Origin: Belnapia arida
Lineage (GTDB): Bacteria > Pseudomonadota > Alphaproteobacteria > Acetobacterales > Acetobacteraceae
Direction: 5' to 3'
Length of the DNA: 64,000 bases
NCBI RefSeq assembly: GCF_016773205.1
Contig: NZ_JAETWB010000001.1
Location: 1,240,001 to 1,304,000, forward strand
Shown: piece by piece, positions 46,047-54,697 of the stretch
How positions within the stretch are numbered: the first letter of the stretch is position 1
How the letters are laid out: each line of letters opens with the position of its first letter
The notes under the pieces: generated by a model
Databases searched by the model: none
The model's input: only the letters and a program-made list of their open reading frames with translations
What the model was told of the DNA's origin: nothing
Position numbers and translations under genes: made by a program

Positions 46047-47567
46047 ATGGCAACGAAATACTTCACCACTCCCATCTATTACGTGAACGACCGGCCCCAT
46101 ATCGGCCATGCCTACACCTCGCTCGCCACCGACGTGATGGCGCGCTGGGCGAGGCTCTCGGGCGACGAGGTCTTCTTCCTCACCGGTACGGACGAGCACG
46201 GGCAGAAGGTGGAGAAGGCGGCGCAGGATGCGGGGATGGACCCACAGGCCTTCACGGACCAGGTGAGCCAGCATTTCCGCGACCTGGCCGCGACCATGGG
46301 CTTCTCCAACGACGACTTCATCCGCACCACGGAGCCGCGGCACAAGGCGGCCTGCCAGGCGCTGTGGGAGGAGCTGGTCCGCCGCGACGAGATTTATCTC
46401 GGCCATTACGAGGGCTGGTACGCGGTGCGGGACGAGGCCTTCTACGGCCCGGACGAGATCGAGGAACGGGACGGCCGCCGCTTCGCCCCGACCGGCGCGC
46501 CGGTCGAGTGGGTACGGGAGCCGAGCTACTTCTTCCGTCTGGCGAAATGGGGCCCCTGGCTGCTCGACTTCTACCGGGACAACCCGGATTTCATCGCCCC
46601 GACCTCTCGCCGGAACGAGGTGATGCGCTTCGTCGAGGGCGGGCTGCAGGACCTGTCCATCAGCCGGACCAGCTTCACTTGGGGCATTCCGGTGCCGGGC
46701 GACCCGGCCCATGTGATGTATGTCTGGCTGGATGCGTTGACCAACTACATCACGGCGGCGGGCTATCCCGACACTTCGGCGGAGCGGTGGAAGTTCTGGC
46801 CGGCGGATGTCCACTTCGTCGGCAAGGATATCGTCCGTTTCCACGCCATCTACTGGCCGGCCTTCCTCCAGGCGGCGGGGCTCGCGCCGCCGCGGCGGGT
46901 CTTCGCCCATGGCTGGTGGACCAATGAGGGTCAGAAGATCTCGAAGAGCCTCGGCAACGTCATCGACCCGGTGACGCTGGTCGAGGAATACGGGCTCGAC
47001 CCGGTGCGCTACTTCCTGCTGCGCGAGGTGCCCTTCGGCAATGACGGCGACTTCTCCCGCGCCGCGCTGATCGGGCGGCTCAACGGGGAGCTGGCGGATA
47101 CGCTTGGCAACCTGGCAAACCGGACGCTCTCGCTGATCCAGCGCAATTGCGGCGGTGCGCTCCCGGCGCCGGCCGGGGCGGCCGAGGGGGATGCGGAGCT
47201 GCTCGCCGGGCTCGGGAGCCTGCCTGGGCGGGTCGGCGTGCATGTCGAGCGGCAGGAATTCCACCTGGCGCTGGAGGCGATCCTCGCCGAGGCGCGGGCA
47301 GCCAATGGCTATGTCACCGTCCAGGCACCCTGGGCGCTGAAGAAGACCGATCCCCTGCGCATGGCGGTGGTGCTGCGGCACCTGCACAGCGCGCTGCGGG
47401 TTTTCGCCACCGTGCTGCAGCCCTTCATGCCGACGACCATGGCGGCGATGCTCGACCAGCTCGGCGTGCCGGCGGAGGGCAGGGGGCTCGATGCCCTCGC
47501 CGAGCCGCTGCCTGAGGGTACCACGCTGCCGCCGCCCGCCCCGCTCTTTCGCAAGGTCGAAGCCTGA
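46047..47567 (+). CDS. metG: Methionyl-tRNA synthetase
   Basis: A 506-aa class I synthetase. HIGH motif in DRPHIGHAYTS, KMSKS variant KISKSLGN, and the DEHGQKVEKAA segment are clear. It is the short MetG type without a C-terminal tRNA-binding appendix. The tail LDQLGVPAEGRGLDALAEPLP is the anticodon-binding helix bundle. ATG 46047 starts MATKYFTTPIYYVN. The start is 11 nt after holB and the stop 3 nt before tatD. Confidence 0.95.
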   Translation: MATKYFTTPIYYVNDRPHIGHAYTSLATDVMARWARLSGDEVFFLTGTDEHGQKVEKAAQDAGMDPQAFTDQVSQHFRDLAATMGFSNDDFIRTTEPRHKAACQALWEELVRRDEIYLGHYEGWYAVRDEAFYGPDEIEERDGRRFAPTGAPVEWVREPSYFFRLAKWGPWLLDFYRDNPDFIAPTSRRNEVMRFVEGGLQDLSISRTSFTWGIPVPGDPAHVMYVWLDALTNYITAAGYPDTSAERWKFWPADVHFVGKDIVRFHAIYWPAFLQAAGLAPPRRVFAHGWWTNEGQKISKSLGNVIDPVTLVEEYGLDPVRYFLLREVPFGNDGDFSRAALIGRLNGELADTLGNLANRTLSLIQRNCGGALPAPAGAAEGDAELLAGLGSLPGRVGVHVERQEFHLALEAILAEARAANGYVTVQAPWALKKTDPLRMAVVLRHLHSALRVFATVLQPFMPTTMAAMLDQLGVPAEGRGLDALAEPLPEGTTLPPPAPLFRKVEA

Positions 47568-47570
47568 CCC

Positions 47571-48347
47571 ATGCTCGTCGACAGCCATTGCCATCTCGAC
47601 TACTTCACCGAGGCCGAGATCGAGGGAATCGTCGGCCGGGCCCGCGAGGCGGGCGTCGGCTTGCTGGTCACCATCGGCGTGCGGGTCGGCCAGGCGGCGG
47701 CGGTGAAGGCGCTGGCCGAGCGCTTCCCGGATGTCTGGGGCACGGTCGGCGTGCATCCGCACAATGCCGGTGAGCCGGAAGGGCTGCCGACGGTCGAGGA
47801 GATCGTGGCGCTAGCCGACCATCCGCGCATCATCGGCATCGGCGAGAGTGGGCTCGACTATTTCTACGACAAGTCGCCGCACGATGCGCAGCAGGAAGGG
47901 TTCCGGCGGCATATCCGCGCTGCGCGCCTGGCCGGGCTGCCGCTCGCCATCCATGCCAGGCAGGCAGATGAGGACATCATCCGCATCCTGCGCGAGGAGC
48001 GTGCGTCGGGCGGCGAGTTCGACTTCCTACTGCACTGCTTCTCCTCGGGCCCTGAGCTGGCGCGGCAGGCGGTGGCGATGGGGGGGTATGTCTCCTTCTC
48101 CGGAATCCTGACCTTCCCGAAATCGCCCGAGATCCGGGCGGTGGCCTCGGAGCTGCCGGCCGAGCGGCTGCTGGTGGAGACGGACAGCCCCTATCTCGCC
48201 CCGGTGCCGCTGCGCGGGAAGCGTTGTGAGCCGGCCTATGTGGCGCATACGGCGCGCGTCCTGGCCGAGGCCCGCGGCCTCAGCGGGGCGGAGGTCGAGG
48301 CGCTGACCACGGCGAATTTCCGCCGGCTGTTCCGCAAGGTCGCCTGA
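47571..48347 (+). CDS. TatD family deoxyribonuclease
   Basis: A 258-aa TIM barrel of the TatD family. Metal ligands are in DSHCHLDYF (residues 3-11), GVHPHNAG, GESGLDYFYD, HARQADED and the late TDSPYLAP. TatD proteins are metal-dependent DNases and 3'-5' exonucleases with roles in DNA quality. It is 3 nt after metG and 3 nt before the MBL gene. Confidence 0.93.
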   Translation: MLVDSHCHLDYFTEAEIEGIVGRAREAGVGLLVTIGVRVGQAAAVKALAERFPDVWGTVGVHPHNAGEPEGLPTVEEIVALADHPRIIGIGESGLDYFYDKSPHDAQQEGFRRHIRAARLAGLPLAIHARQADEDIIRILREERASGGEFDFLLHCFSSGPELARQAVAMGGYVSFSGILTFPKSPEIRAVASELPAERLLVETDSPYLAPVPLRGKRCEPAYVAHTARVLAEARGLSGAEVEALTTANFRRLFRKVA

Positions 48348-48350
48348 GGG

Positions 48351-49148
48351 GTGCTGCGGGTCACCATTCTCGGCTGCGGCGGCTCCGGCGGGGTGCCGCT
48401 GATCGGGGGAGCGGGCGAGGGGGGCGAATGGGGCGAATGCGATCCCGCCGAGCCCCGCAACCGCCGCACCCGCACCTCCGCCCTGATCGAGGGGCCGGAG
48501 GGCGGGCGGTTGCTGGTCGATGCTGGGCCGGACCTGCGGCAGCAGCTCCTGGCGGTTGGCGCTGGCCGGCTGGATGCAATCCTTTTCACCCATGCACATG
48601 CTGATCACTGCCTCGGCATCGACGACCTGCGGCAGGTGAACCGCATTACCGGCCGGGCGCTCGACGCGTACGGAACGCGAACGACGCTGCAGAAGCTGGA
48701 TGACCGCTTCGACTACGCCTTCATCGGCCCGACTCCGCCATTCTTCTACCGGCCGGCGCTCGAGGGCCGGCGTGTGGCCTATGGCGACCGCTTCGAAGCG
48801 GCCGGCTTGGCGGTAGAGGTGTTCCGCCAGGACCATGGGGTGATGGACACGCTCGGTCTCCGCATCGGCCGCTTCGCCTATTCGACCGATGTGGTGATGC
48901 TGCCGGAGGAGAGCATGCCGGCGCTGGAGGGTCTAGATACCTGGGTTGTCGGCTGCTTCCAGCGCGGGCCGCACAAGGTCCACGCCAATCTGTCGCAAGT
49001 GCTCCACTGGGTGGAACGGCTAAAGCCGAGACGGACGGTGCTGACGCATATGGGCACCGCGATGGACTACGCGACGCTGAAGCGGGAACTGCCGCCGCAT
49101 ATCGAGCCGGCGCATGACGGGCTGGTGCTGGAAGTCCCGCTGGACTGA
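48351..49148 (+). CDS. MBL-fold metallohydrolase (PhnP-like)
   Basis: A 265-aa metallo-beta-lactamase-fold protein. The metal motif HAHADHCLGIDDL has the HxHxDH ligands; THMGTAMDY gives the late His. PhnP is a phosphodiesterase for cyclic phosphonates, but the gene always next to tatD in this class has no settled role. GTG 48351 begins MLRVTILGCGGSGGVPLIGG. It is the last gene before the AT-rich island. Confidence 0.87.
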   Translation: MLRVTILGCGGSGGVPLIGGAGEGGEWGECDPAEPRNRRTRTSALIEGPEGGRLLVDAGPDLRQQLLAVGAGRLDAILFTHAHADHCLGIDDLRQVNRITGRALDAYGTRTTLQKLDDRFDYAFIGPTPPFFYRPALEGRRVAYGDRFEAAGLAVEVFRQDHGVMDTLGLRIGRFAYSTDVVMLPEESMPALEGLDTWVVGCFQRGPHKVHANLSQVLHWVERLKPRRTVLTHMGTAMDYATLKRELPPHIEPAHDGLVLEVPLD

Positions 49149-49200
49149 GACCTTCGGATCACAGCGTGCTGCGCAGAAACCACGGTCAACTGGCCGAACG

Positions 49201-49300
49201 CGATGCCCACAGGCTTAGCCACAGCCTTATCCCCAGGTGTTTTTTTTCCATAATATATCTTATCCAACAATCGTGGCTGTGGACAAAGCCTGGGACAAAC
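49201..49300. other. AT-rich island with DnaA-box-like 9-mers
   Basis: In the 234-nt gap before mazG, positions 49236-49272 are very AT-rich (GTGTTTTTTTTCCATAATAT and on) against a roughly 70% GC background. Around it lie TTAGCCACA (49215-49223), TTATCCCCA (49227-49235) and, on the minus strand, TTGTCCACA (complement of 49278-49286), each one mismatch from TTATCCACA. TTATCCAAC (49260-49268) has two. This is the make-up of a DnaA-binding unwinding region. The rest of the gap (49149-49200 and 49301-49382) shows nothing notable. Confidence 0.45.
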
Positions 49301-49382
49301 CCTTCCCTACGCGCCCTGCCAGCCATTGCGCGGCTTTCCTCCATCTGCGACGGGAGCCTCCGATCGATCGAGGAGCCGCGCC

Positions 49383-50204
49383 ATGACCGACCAGCCGAAG
49401 CCTGAAGCCGCCCCTGAGACTGCCTTGGGCCGCCTTCTCGCCATCATGGCCCGGCTCCGGGCGACGAATGGCTGTCCCTGGGACCAGGTCCAGGATTTCG
49501 CCAGCATCGCACCCTATACGATCGAGGAAGCCTATGAGGTGGCGGATGCCATCCGCCACGGCCCGGATTTCGGGGCCTTGCAGGACGAGTTGGGCGACCT
49601 GCTCTTCCAGGTCGTCTACCACGCGCAAATGGCCTCGGAGCTGGGCCGTTTCGGCTTTGCCGATGTGGCGGAGACGATCAGCGAGAAGATGATCCGCCGC
49701 CACCCGCACGTCTTCGGCGAGGCTGCCGCCCGCGACGCCGCCACCCAGACGGCTGCCTGGGAGATTCAGAAGGCCAATGAGCGCGCCGCCCGGGCCGAGA
49801 CCGGGACGCTGGCGGGCGTGCCTTCCGGCCTCCCTGCCCTGACCCGCGCCGCCAAGCTGACCCGCCGTGCTGCCCGGGTCGGCTTCGACTGGCCGGATGC
49901 CGCCGCGGTGCTCGACAAGCTGGAGGAGGAAGCGGCCGAGCTGCGGGCCGAGCTGCCCGGCGCTGACCCCGCACGGCTGGCCGATGAGGTGGGCGACCTG
50001 CTCTTCGCTCTCGCCAACCTGGCGCGGAAGCTGGATCTCGACCCGGAGGAATGCTTGCGCGGGGCCAATGCCAAGTTCGAGCGCCGCTTCCAGGGTGTCG
50101 AGGCGCGGCTGGCGCTGCGTGGACTGGCCCCGGGCGATGCCTCACTGGAGGCCATGGAAGCCGAGTGGCAAGCGGTGAAAATTGAGGAAAAACAGCACAT
50201 GTAA
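49383..50204 (+). CDS. mazG: Nucleoside triphosphate pyrophosphohydrolase MazG
   Basis: A 273-aa MazG with two tandem all-alpha NTP-PPase units. The first is at about 16-125 with WDQVQDFASIAPYTIEEAYEVADAI and ELGDLLFQVVYHAQMA; the second is at about 165-240 with LDKLEEEAAELRAEL and EVGDLLFALANLA. Both carry EExxE and ExxD metal sites. It cleaves (d)NTPs to monophosphates, as part of house-cleaning. ATG 49383 sits within a normal start. It is flanked by AT-rich islands on each side and ends the plus-strand run. Confidence 0.93.
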   Translation: MTDQPKPEAAPETALGRLLAIMARLRATNGCPWDQVQDFASIAPYTIEEAYEVADAIRHGPDFGALQDELGDLLFQVVYHAQMASELGRFGFADVAETISEKMIRRHPHVFGEAAARDAATQTAAWEIQKANERAARAETGTLAGVPSGLPALTRAAKLTRRAARVGFDWPDAAAVLDKLEEEAAELRAELPGADPARLADEVGDLLFALANLARKLDLDPEECLRGANAKFERRFQGVEARLALRGLAPGDASLEAMEAEWQAVKIEEKQHM

Positions 50205-50341
50205 AAGACTTCACAATCGGTTTGGGCGCATCACGGCTCACGCCAGAGAATTTTTCACACAGGAATGTCAAGACTTCACAACATGAAGTAAAGGCTTTGC
50301 GTGGCTGCCAAGGCACCCGTGAGGCAGCAAAGAATTTTTCA
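50205..50341. repeat. Interleaved pairs of direct repeats downstream of mazG
   Basis: In the 183-nt convergent gap between mazG and the pirin gene, AAGACTTCACAA occurs at 50205-50216 and 50270-50281. AGAATTTTTCA occurs at 50247-50257 and 50331-50341. The order is A-B-A-B, and this block is AT-richer than its surroundings. There is no good hairpin or T-run terminator here. I see no open reading frame of natural composition in it. Confidence 0.6.
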
Positions 50342-50387
50342 GGAACTTAACGGAAACACCAACGAGGTGATCAGGTTGGAGCGGGCC

Positions 50388-51284
50388 TTACGCCCTCACC
50401 CGCACCGTCTCCGGAAGCGGTATGAACTCGACCGAGTCGGTGGGGACCTTGGGGAAGCGGCCGGCCTTCCAGTCTTCCTTTGCCTGCTGGATGCGGTCAT
50501 GCGAGGAGGAGACGAAATTCCAGAAAACGTAGCGCGGCCCGTCCATCGCTGCCCCGCCGAGGAGGAGCAACCGCGCCCCCTCCGGCCCGGCCCGCAGCGC
50601 GAGGCCGGAGCGCGGGTGGAAGATCAGCATCCGCCCCGCCTCATGCCGGTCCTCGCCGACGGTTACCGCGCCCTCGATCACATAGGCGGCGCGCTCCTCG
50701 TGCTGATCGGGCATCGGCACCACCGCCCCCGGCGCCAGCACCGCATCGGCATAGAAGAGCGGCGAGGAGACGGCGACGGGTGCCTTCATCCCCCAGGCCT
50801 CGCCGGCGATCAGGCGGAGTTGCAACCCGCCTTCGCCTGCCAGCGGCAGGGTTGCCGCCGGATGGTGGGCGAAATCCGGCGAGGTCTCCTCGGCCTCCTT
50901 CGGCAAGGCGACCCAGGACTGGATGCCGGCCATCCGCCGCCGCACCTGCCGGCTCTCCGAGCTGCTGCGCTCGGAATGGGTGATGCCCCTCCCCGCCGTC
51001 ATCCAGTTCACGTCACCGGGCACGATTGCCAGGTCGGAACCAAGGCTGTCGCGGTGCTGGATCGAGCCCTCGAAGAGATAGGTCACGGTGGAGAGGCCGA
51101 TATGTGGATGAGGCCGCACATCGAGCCCGGTGCCCTCGAGGAATTCCCCCGGCCCCATCTCGTCGAAGAAGATGAAGGGCCCGACCATCTGCCGCTCCTT
51201 GGCAGGCAGCGCGCGGCGGACCTCGAAGCCCCCCACGTCATGGGCACGGGGCAGGATGACCAGGGCGGGCGTGGTACCGGACAT
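50388..51284 (-). CDS. Pirin family protein
   Basis: A 298-aa bicupin. The metal-binding N-terminal cupin has DVRPHPHIGLSTVTYLFEG, with the two His, then WMTAGRGITHSE with a third His, and a Glu in the following strand. Pirins are iron proteins; some bacterial members are quercetinases. ATG 51284 is used because the 49 in-frame residues upstream have no domain. It is the last gene of the minus-strand run and faces the repeats at its 3' end. Confidence 0.9.
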   Translation of the reverse strand: MSGTTPALVILPRAHDVGGFEVRRALPAKERQMVGPFIFFDEMGPGEFLEGTGLDVRPHPHIGLSTVTYLFEGSIQHRDSLGSDLAIVPGDVNWMTAGRGITHSERSSSESRQVRRRMAGIQSWVALPKEAEETSPDFAHHPAATLPLAGEGGLQLRLIAGEAWGMKAPVAVSSPLFYADAVLAPGAVVPMPDQHEERAAYVIEGAVTVGEDRHEAGRMLIFHPRSGLALRAGPEGARLLLLGGAAMDGPRYVFWNFVSSSHDRIQQAKEDWKAGRFPKVPTDSVEFIPLPETVRVRA

Positions 51285-51394
51285 GGCAGGGTGTCTCCTC
51301 GGTTTCAGCCGGGAGACTAGCGGCTCTCGCCCTGGGTGGGCACAACCGAGGTCTGCCCACCACCCGGTTGGTCCAGGGTCGGGCCGCGCCGGCG

Positions 51395-52228
51395 CTACTC
51401 CGCCAGCAGGACTTCGCGAAGCGCTTCCCAACTCGTCCGGTCGGGGGCGAGGATCAGCCCTCCCGTGATGGTCTCCGGCCCATAGGGCGTGCCGTCGAAG
51501 CGCGCCGCATAGCCACCTGCCTCGCGGTGCAGCAGCCAGCCGGGCGCGTGGTCCCAGGGCATCAGCTTGTTGTAGACCAGCGCATGGGCATGGCCACCGG
51601 CCACCAGCCGGTACTCATGAGCGGCACAGCGGAAGTTCAGCGTCGCCGCCAGACGTGGCAGGCGCGAGGCGACGCGGCTCTTCAATGGCTCCGGCATATA
51701 GCTCCACGAGACGCCGGCGACCATGCGCCCGAGCGGCACCGGCGCCGCCACCCGCAGCGGGGCCCGGTGCCCATCCGGAGCCTCGATCCAGGCACCCTCT
51801 CCGCGCAACGCCATGGCGGTGTCGTCGCCGAGCGGGTCATGGATCCAGCTCGCAGCGATCTCGCCGCGGATGATGGCGGCCGCCATGCAGCCGAAGACCG
51901 GCAGGCCGGCGGCGAAGTTGGCCGTGCCGTCCACGGGGTCGACGACGAAGGCGAGATCGGCCCCGGCCAGCCGGCCGAGCACGCTGGGGTCGGCCGCCGT
52001 CGCCTCCTCGCCGACCACGACGCAGCCGGGGAAGCGGGCCTGGAGCCCCGCGGTGATGACCCGTTCGGCGGCCTCGTCGGCATCGGTGACGAGGTCGAGC
52101 GGCCCGCTCTTCGCCCGCACCGCGCCGGCGGCGAGGCGGCGGAACCGCGGCAGGATCTCCGCCCGTGTCGCCTGGCGGAGCAGCGCGGCGACATCGGCCA
52201 TCGCCCGGCCGTCGAGCTGCGCGCTCAC
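51395..52228 (-). CDS. Inositol monophosphatase family protein
   Basis: A 277-aa Mg2+ phosphatase. Motifs GEEATAADP, VDPVDGTANFAAG with the metal Asp residues, and WDHAPGWLLHREAGG mark the IMPase/CysQ/FBPase group. It may be inositol-phosphatase-like or a 3'-phosphoadenosine phosphatase. The GTG at 52228 overlaps the hflX stop (GTGA). An internal ATG at 52201 could also serve and would remove nine residues. Confidence 0.88.
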   Translation of the reverse strand: MSAQLDGRAMADVAALLRQATRAEILPRFRRLAAGAVRAKSGPLDLVTDADEAAERVITAGLQARFPGCVVVGEEATAADPSVLGRLAGADLAFVVDPVDGTANFAAGLPVFGCMAAAIIRGEIAASWIHDPLGDDTAMALRGEGAWIEAPDGHRAPLRVAAPVPLGRMVAGVSWSYMPEPLKSRVASRLPRLAATLNFRCAAHEYRLVAGGHAHALVYNKLMPWDHAPGWLLHREAGGYAARFDGTPYGPETITGGLILAPDRTSWEALREVLLAE

Positions 52229-53598
52229 GCCGAGGGCTGCTCGAATCGGGCGCGGTCGGTCGGCGAGAGGCGTACGGTCACCTGGACATCCTTCTCGGTA
52301 TCGGCGCGCTCGATCACCTCGCCATGGCGGTAGAGCCAGGCGAGCCTCGCCCCATCCGCCGAGGGGATGGCATAGCGCACCGTCTCCATATTGGCGGAGA
52401 GCCGGGCATCGAGCGCCTCCAGCAGCTGGGGCAGCCCCTCCCCGGTCAGGGCCGAGACGGCGACGGCGCCCTCGGCCGAGCCGCCGGGCACGGAACCGAC
52501 TCCGCCGAGCAGGTCGGCCTTGTTCAGCACTTCCAGCACCCGGCGCTGCCAGCCTTCGTCGAGCGGGGCGTTGGCACCGGCCGCCATCTCCTCAAGCACG
52601 GAAAGCACATCGGCCCGCTGCGCCGCGGTGTCGGGATGTGCGACGTCGCGCACGTGCAGGATGATGTCTGCCGCCGCGACCTCCTCCAGCGTCGCCCGGA
52701 AGGCCTCGACCAGTTGGGTCGGCAGTTCCGAGATGAAGCCGACGGTATCTGACAGGATGGCCCGCCGCCCGGAGGGCAGCCGGATGCCGCGCATGGTCGG
52801 GTCGAGCGTGGCGAAGAGCTGGTCCTGGGCATAGACACCGGCGCCGGTGAGGGCGTTGAACAGCGTCGACTTGCCGGCATTGGTGTAGCCGACGAGGGCG
52901 ATGACCGGGTAGGGCACCTTCTCCCGCTGGCGCCGGTGCAGGCCGCGGGTGCGGCGTACCTGTTCCAGCTCCTTCTTCAGCTTCACCATGCGGTCGGTGA
53001 TGAGGCGCCGGTCGATCTCGATCTGCGACTCGCCGGGACCGCCGAGGAAGCCGAAGCCGCCTCGCTGGCGCTCGAGGTGGGTCCAGGACCGGACGAGGCG
53101 GGTGCGCTGGTAGTCGAGATGGGCCAGCTCGACCTGCAACGAACCCTCCTTGGTCCGCGCCCGCTCGCCGAAGATCTCAAGGATCAGGCCGGTGCGATCG
53201 ATGACCTTGCAGCGCCACTCGCGCTCCAGGTTGCGCTGCTGCACCGGCGAGAGCGCAGCATCGACGACGACGAGCGCCACGCGCTGGTCGTCGATCGCCT
53301 GCCGCGCGGCCGCGACCTGGCCCTCGCCCAGATAGGTGCTGGGGCGGCGCTCGCGCAGCGGGTAGATCGCCTGATGGACGATGGTCACGCCGATGCTGGC
53401 GGCAAGGCCTACGGCCTCCGCCAGCCGGGCCTCCGCCGCCCGCGGTGCCGTGTCCTGCTGTGGGCCGAGGCCTCGCGGCTGGCGCTCATAGGGCAGGATG
53501 ACGGCTGCCCTCGTGGGGCCGGTCTCGGTGCCGTCGCCCCGGTCATTCGCGGGGGCTGGAAGCCCTGGTTCAATCTCCGCCGACAGGATTGGCCTCAC
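52225..53598 (-). CDS. hflX: GTPase HflX
   Basis: A 457-aa HflX. The N-terminal HflX domain has [13 protein letters not shown]; the GTPase domain has G1 [10 protein letters not shown]3 DTVGFI and G4 NKAD. HflX binds the large ribosomal subunit and rescues stalled ribosomes after heat stress. The GTG start at 53598 overlaps the last 29 nt of hfq, so this start may be poorly placed; later starts exist. The hfq-hflX pair is the standard gene order and gives a coupled unit. Confidence 0.92.
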   Translation of the reverse strand: MRPILSAEIEPGLPAPANDRGDGTETGPTRAAVILPYERQPRGLGPQQDTAPRAAEARLAEAVGLAASIGVTIVHQAIYPLRERRPSTYLGEGQVAAARQAIDDQRVALVVVDAALSPVQQRNLEREWRCKVIDRTGLILEIFGERARTKEGSLQVELAHLDYQRTRLVRSWTHLERQRGGFGFLGGPGESQIEIDRRLITDRMVKLKKELEQVRRTRGLHRRQREKVPYPVIALVGYTNAGKSTLFNALTGAGVYAQDQLFATLDPTMRGIRLPSGRRAILSDTVGFISELPTQLVEAFRATLEEVAAADIILHVRDVAHPDTAAQRADVLSVLEEMAAGANAPLDEGWQRRVLEVLNKADLLGGVGSVPGGSAEGAVAVSALTGEGLPQLLEALDARLSANMETVRYAIPSADGARLAWLYRHGEVIERADTEKDVQVTVRLSPTDRARFEQPSA

Positions 53599-53887
53599 GG
53601 TTCATGGTCAAGGTGGTGCCTTCGCGGCTCACCGTCGCCCCTTCACGGGCCGCCGCGGTGGCGTCGAAGAGCTGGATCGGCGCGCCCGGCATCACGGTGC
53701 TGATGGCATGCTTGTAGACTAATTGGGTATGACCGTCCCTGCGGAGAAGGACGGAGAAGTTATCGAACCAGGTAATAATTCCCTGAAGTTTGACGCCATT
53801 CACGAGGAAGATCGTGACGGGAGTCTTGCTCTTGCGAACGTGGTTCAGGAACACGTCCTGCACGTTCTGGGACTTCTCGGCTGCCAC
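53570..53887 (-). CDS. hfq: RNA chaperone Hfq
   Basis: A 105-aa Hfq. Sm1 motif [20 protein letters not shown] and Sm2 motif VYKHAIST are intact; the C-terminal tail of about 30 residues is longer than in some relatives. It helps sRNA-mRNA pairing. I chose the GTG at 53887 (residues [19 protein letters not shown]) because AAGAAGGACC gives a good SD and the family starts there; ATG at 53968 in the same frame would add 27 unnatural residues. It is upstream of hflX, 162 nt after the HAD gene. Confidence 0.94.
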   Translation of the reverse strand: MAAEKSQNVQDVFLNHVRKSKTPVTIFLVNGVKLQGIITWFDNFSVLLRRDGHTQLVYKHAISTVMPGAPIQLFDATAAAREGATVSREGTTLTMNREANPVGGD

Positions 53888-54049
53888 GGCAGGGTCCTTC
53901 TTGTTTTTCGCGGCCGCTCTGATCTGGCGGCGCGCCCGAGACGGGTCGCCCCGCCGGAGGCCGCACAATCCATCCTCACGTCGCCGTTTGCAAGGCAGGC
54001 CTGACCCCGCATCGGCGCATGGCGGCAGGGCCTGCCGTCGCCCGGGGCA

Positions 54050-54697
54050 TCAGCCCTGGCGATCGCCTCGGAGATAGGCAGTCAGCGCCATAGCGTCCGG
54101 AAAGGCAAGATCGGGCGCGGCGGCGGCCGGCCCGCCGTCATGCGCCGCATCGCCGAGCAGCACGGCGGTGCAGCCCGCGCGCCGCGCCGCCTCCATGTCG
54201 AGCGCGGTGTCCCCGACATACCAGACCGAGCCGGCCGGCAGGCCAAGCGCCGGCAGAGCCAGCCGGAAGGGCGCCGGGTCGGGCTTGTCCACCGACGCAT
54301 CGCCGGCGCCGACCAGGATGCGGAACCGCGGTGCCCAGCCGAGATGTACCGCCTCCGCCCGCAGCAAGGGCCCCTGCTTGTTGCTGATGACCCCCTGCGG
54401 CAGGCCGAGCGCGGCGATGGCGGCGACCGCCTCACCCGCCCCCGGCATCGGCGCCAGCACGGCGAGGTGGCGGGCGCGGACCTCGGCATAGAAGACGTCC
54501 CTCGCCTCCTCCCAATGCTCGCCGAACATCTCGGGGAAGGTCTCGCGGAGCGAGCGGCGGACGCGGCCCCTCACCTCCTCCAGCGTCCAGCGCGGCAGGC
54601 CGAAGCGGTCGAAGGCGGCGTTCAGCCCGGCGGCGATGGCGAGCCAGCCGTCGACCAGGGTGTTGTCCCAGTCCCAGAGGATTCCCTTCGGCGTCAC
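54050..54697 (-). CDS. HAD family hydrolase
   Basis: A 215-aa HAD phosphatase. Motif I is LWDWDNTLVDGW (the usual DxDxT with Asp pair), motif II VISNKQG, motif III K in SVDKPDP, and motif IV VGDTALDMEAARRAG. It looks like phosphoglycolate or pyrophosphatase-type. GTG 54697 overlaps the dat stop (GTGA), so the two are coupled. Confidence 0.88.
   Translation of the reverse strand: MTPKGILWDWDNTLVDGWLAIAAGLNAAFDRFGLPRWTLEEVRGRVRRSLRETFPEMFGEHWEEARDVFYAEVRARHLAVLAPMPGAGEAVAAIAALGLPQGVISNKQGPLLRAEAVHLGWAPRFRILVGAGDASVDKPDPAPFRLALPALGLPAGSVWYVGDTALDMEAARRAGCTAVLLGDAAHDGGPAAAAPDLAFPDAMALTAYLRGDRQG

Noticed and set aside
45165-47762. Long minus-strand frame opposite holB and metG
   Set aside because: Antisense to conserved core genes and without family motifs; a codon-bias artefact.
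53888-53968. Longer hfq start at ATG 53968
   Set aside because: The 27 extra residues are Arg-rich and unlike Hfq; the GTG at 53887 has a proper SD and matches the family's start.
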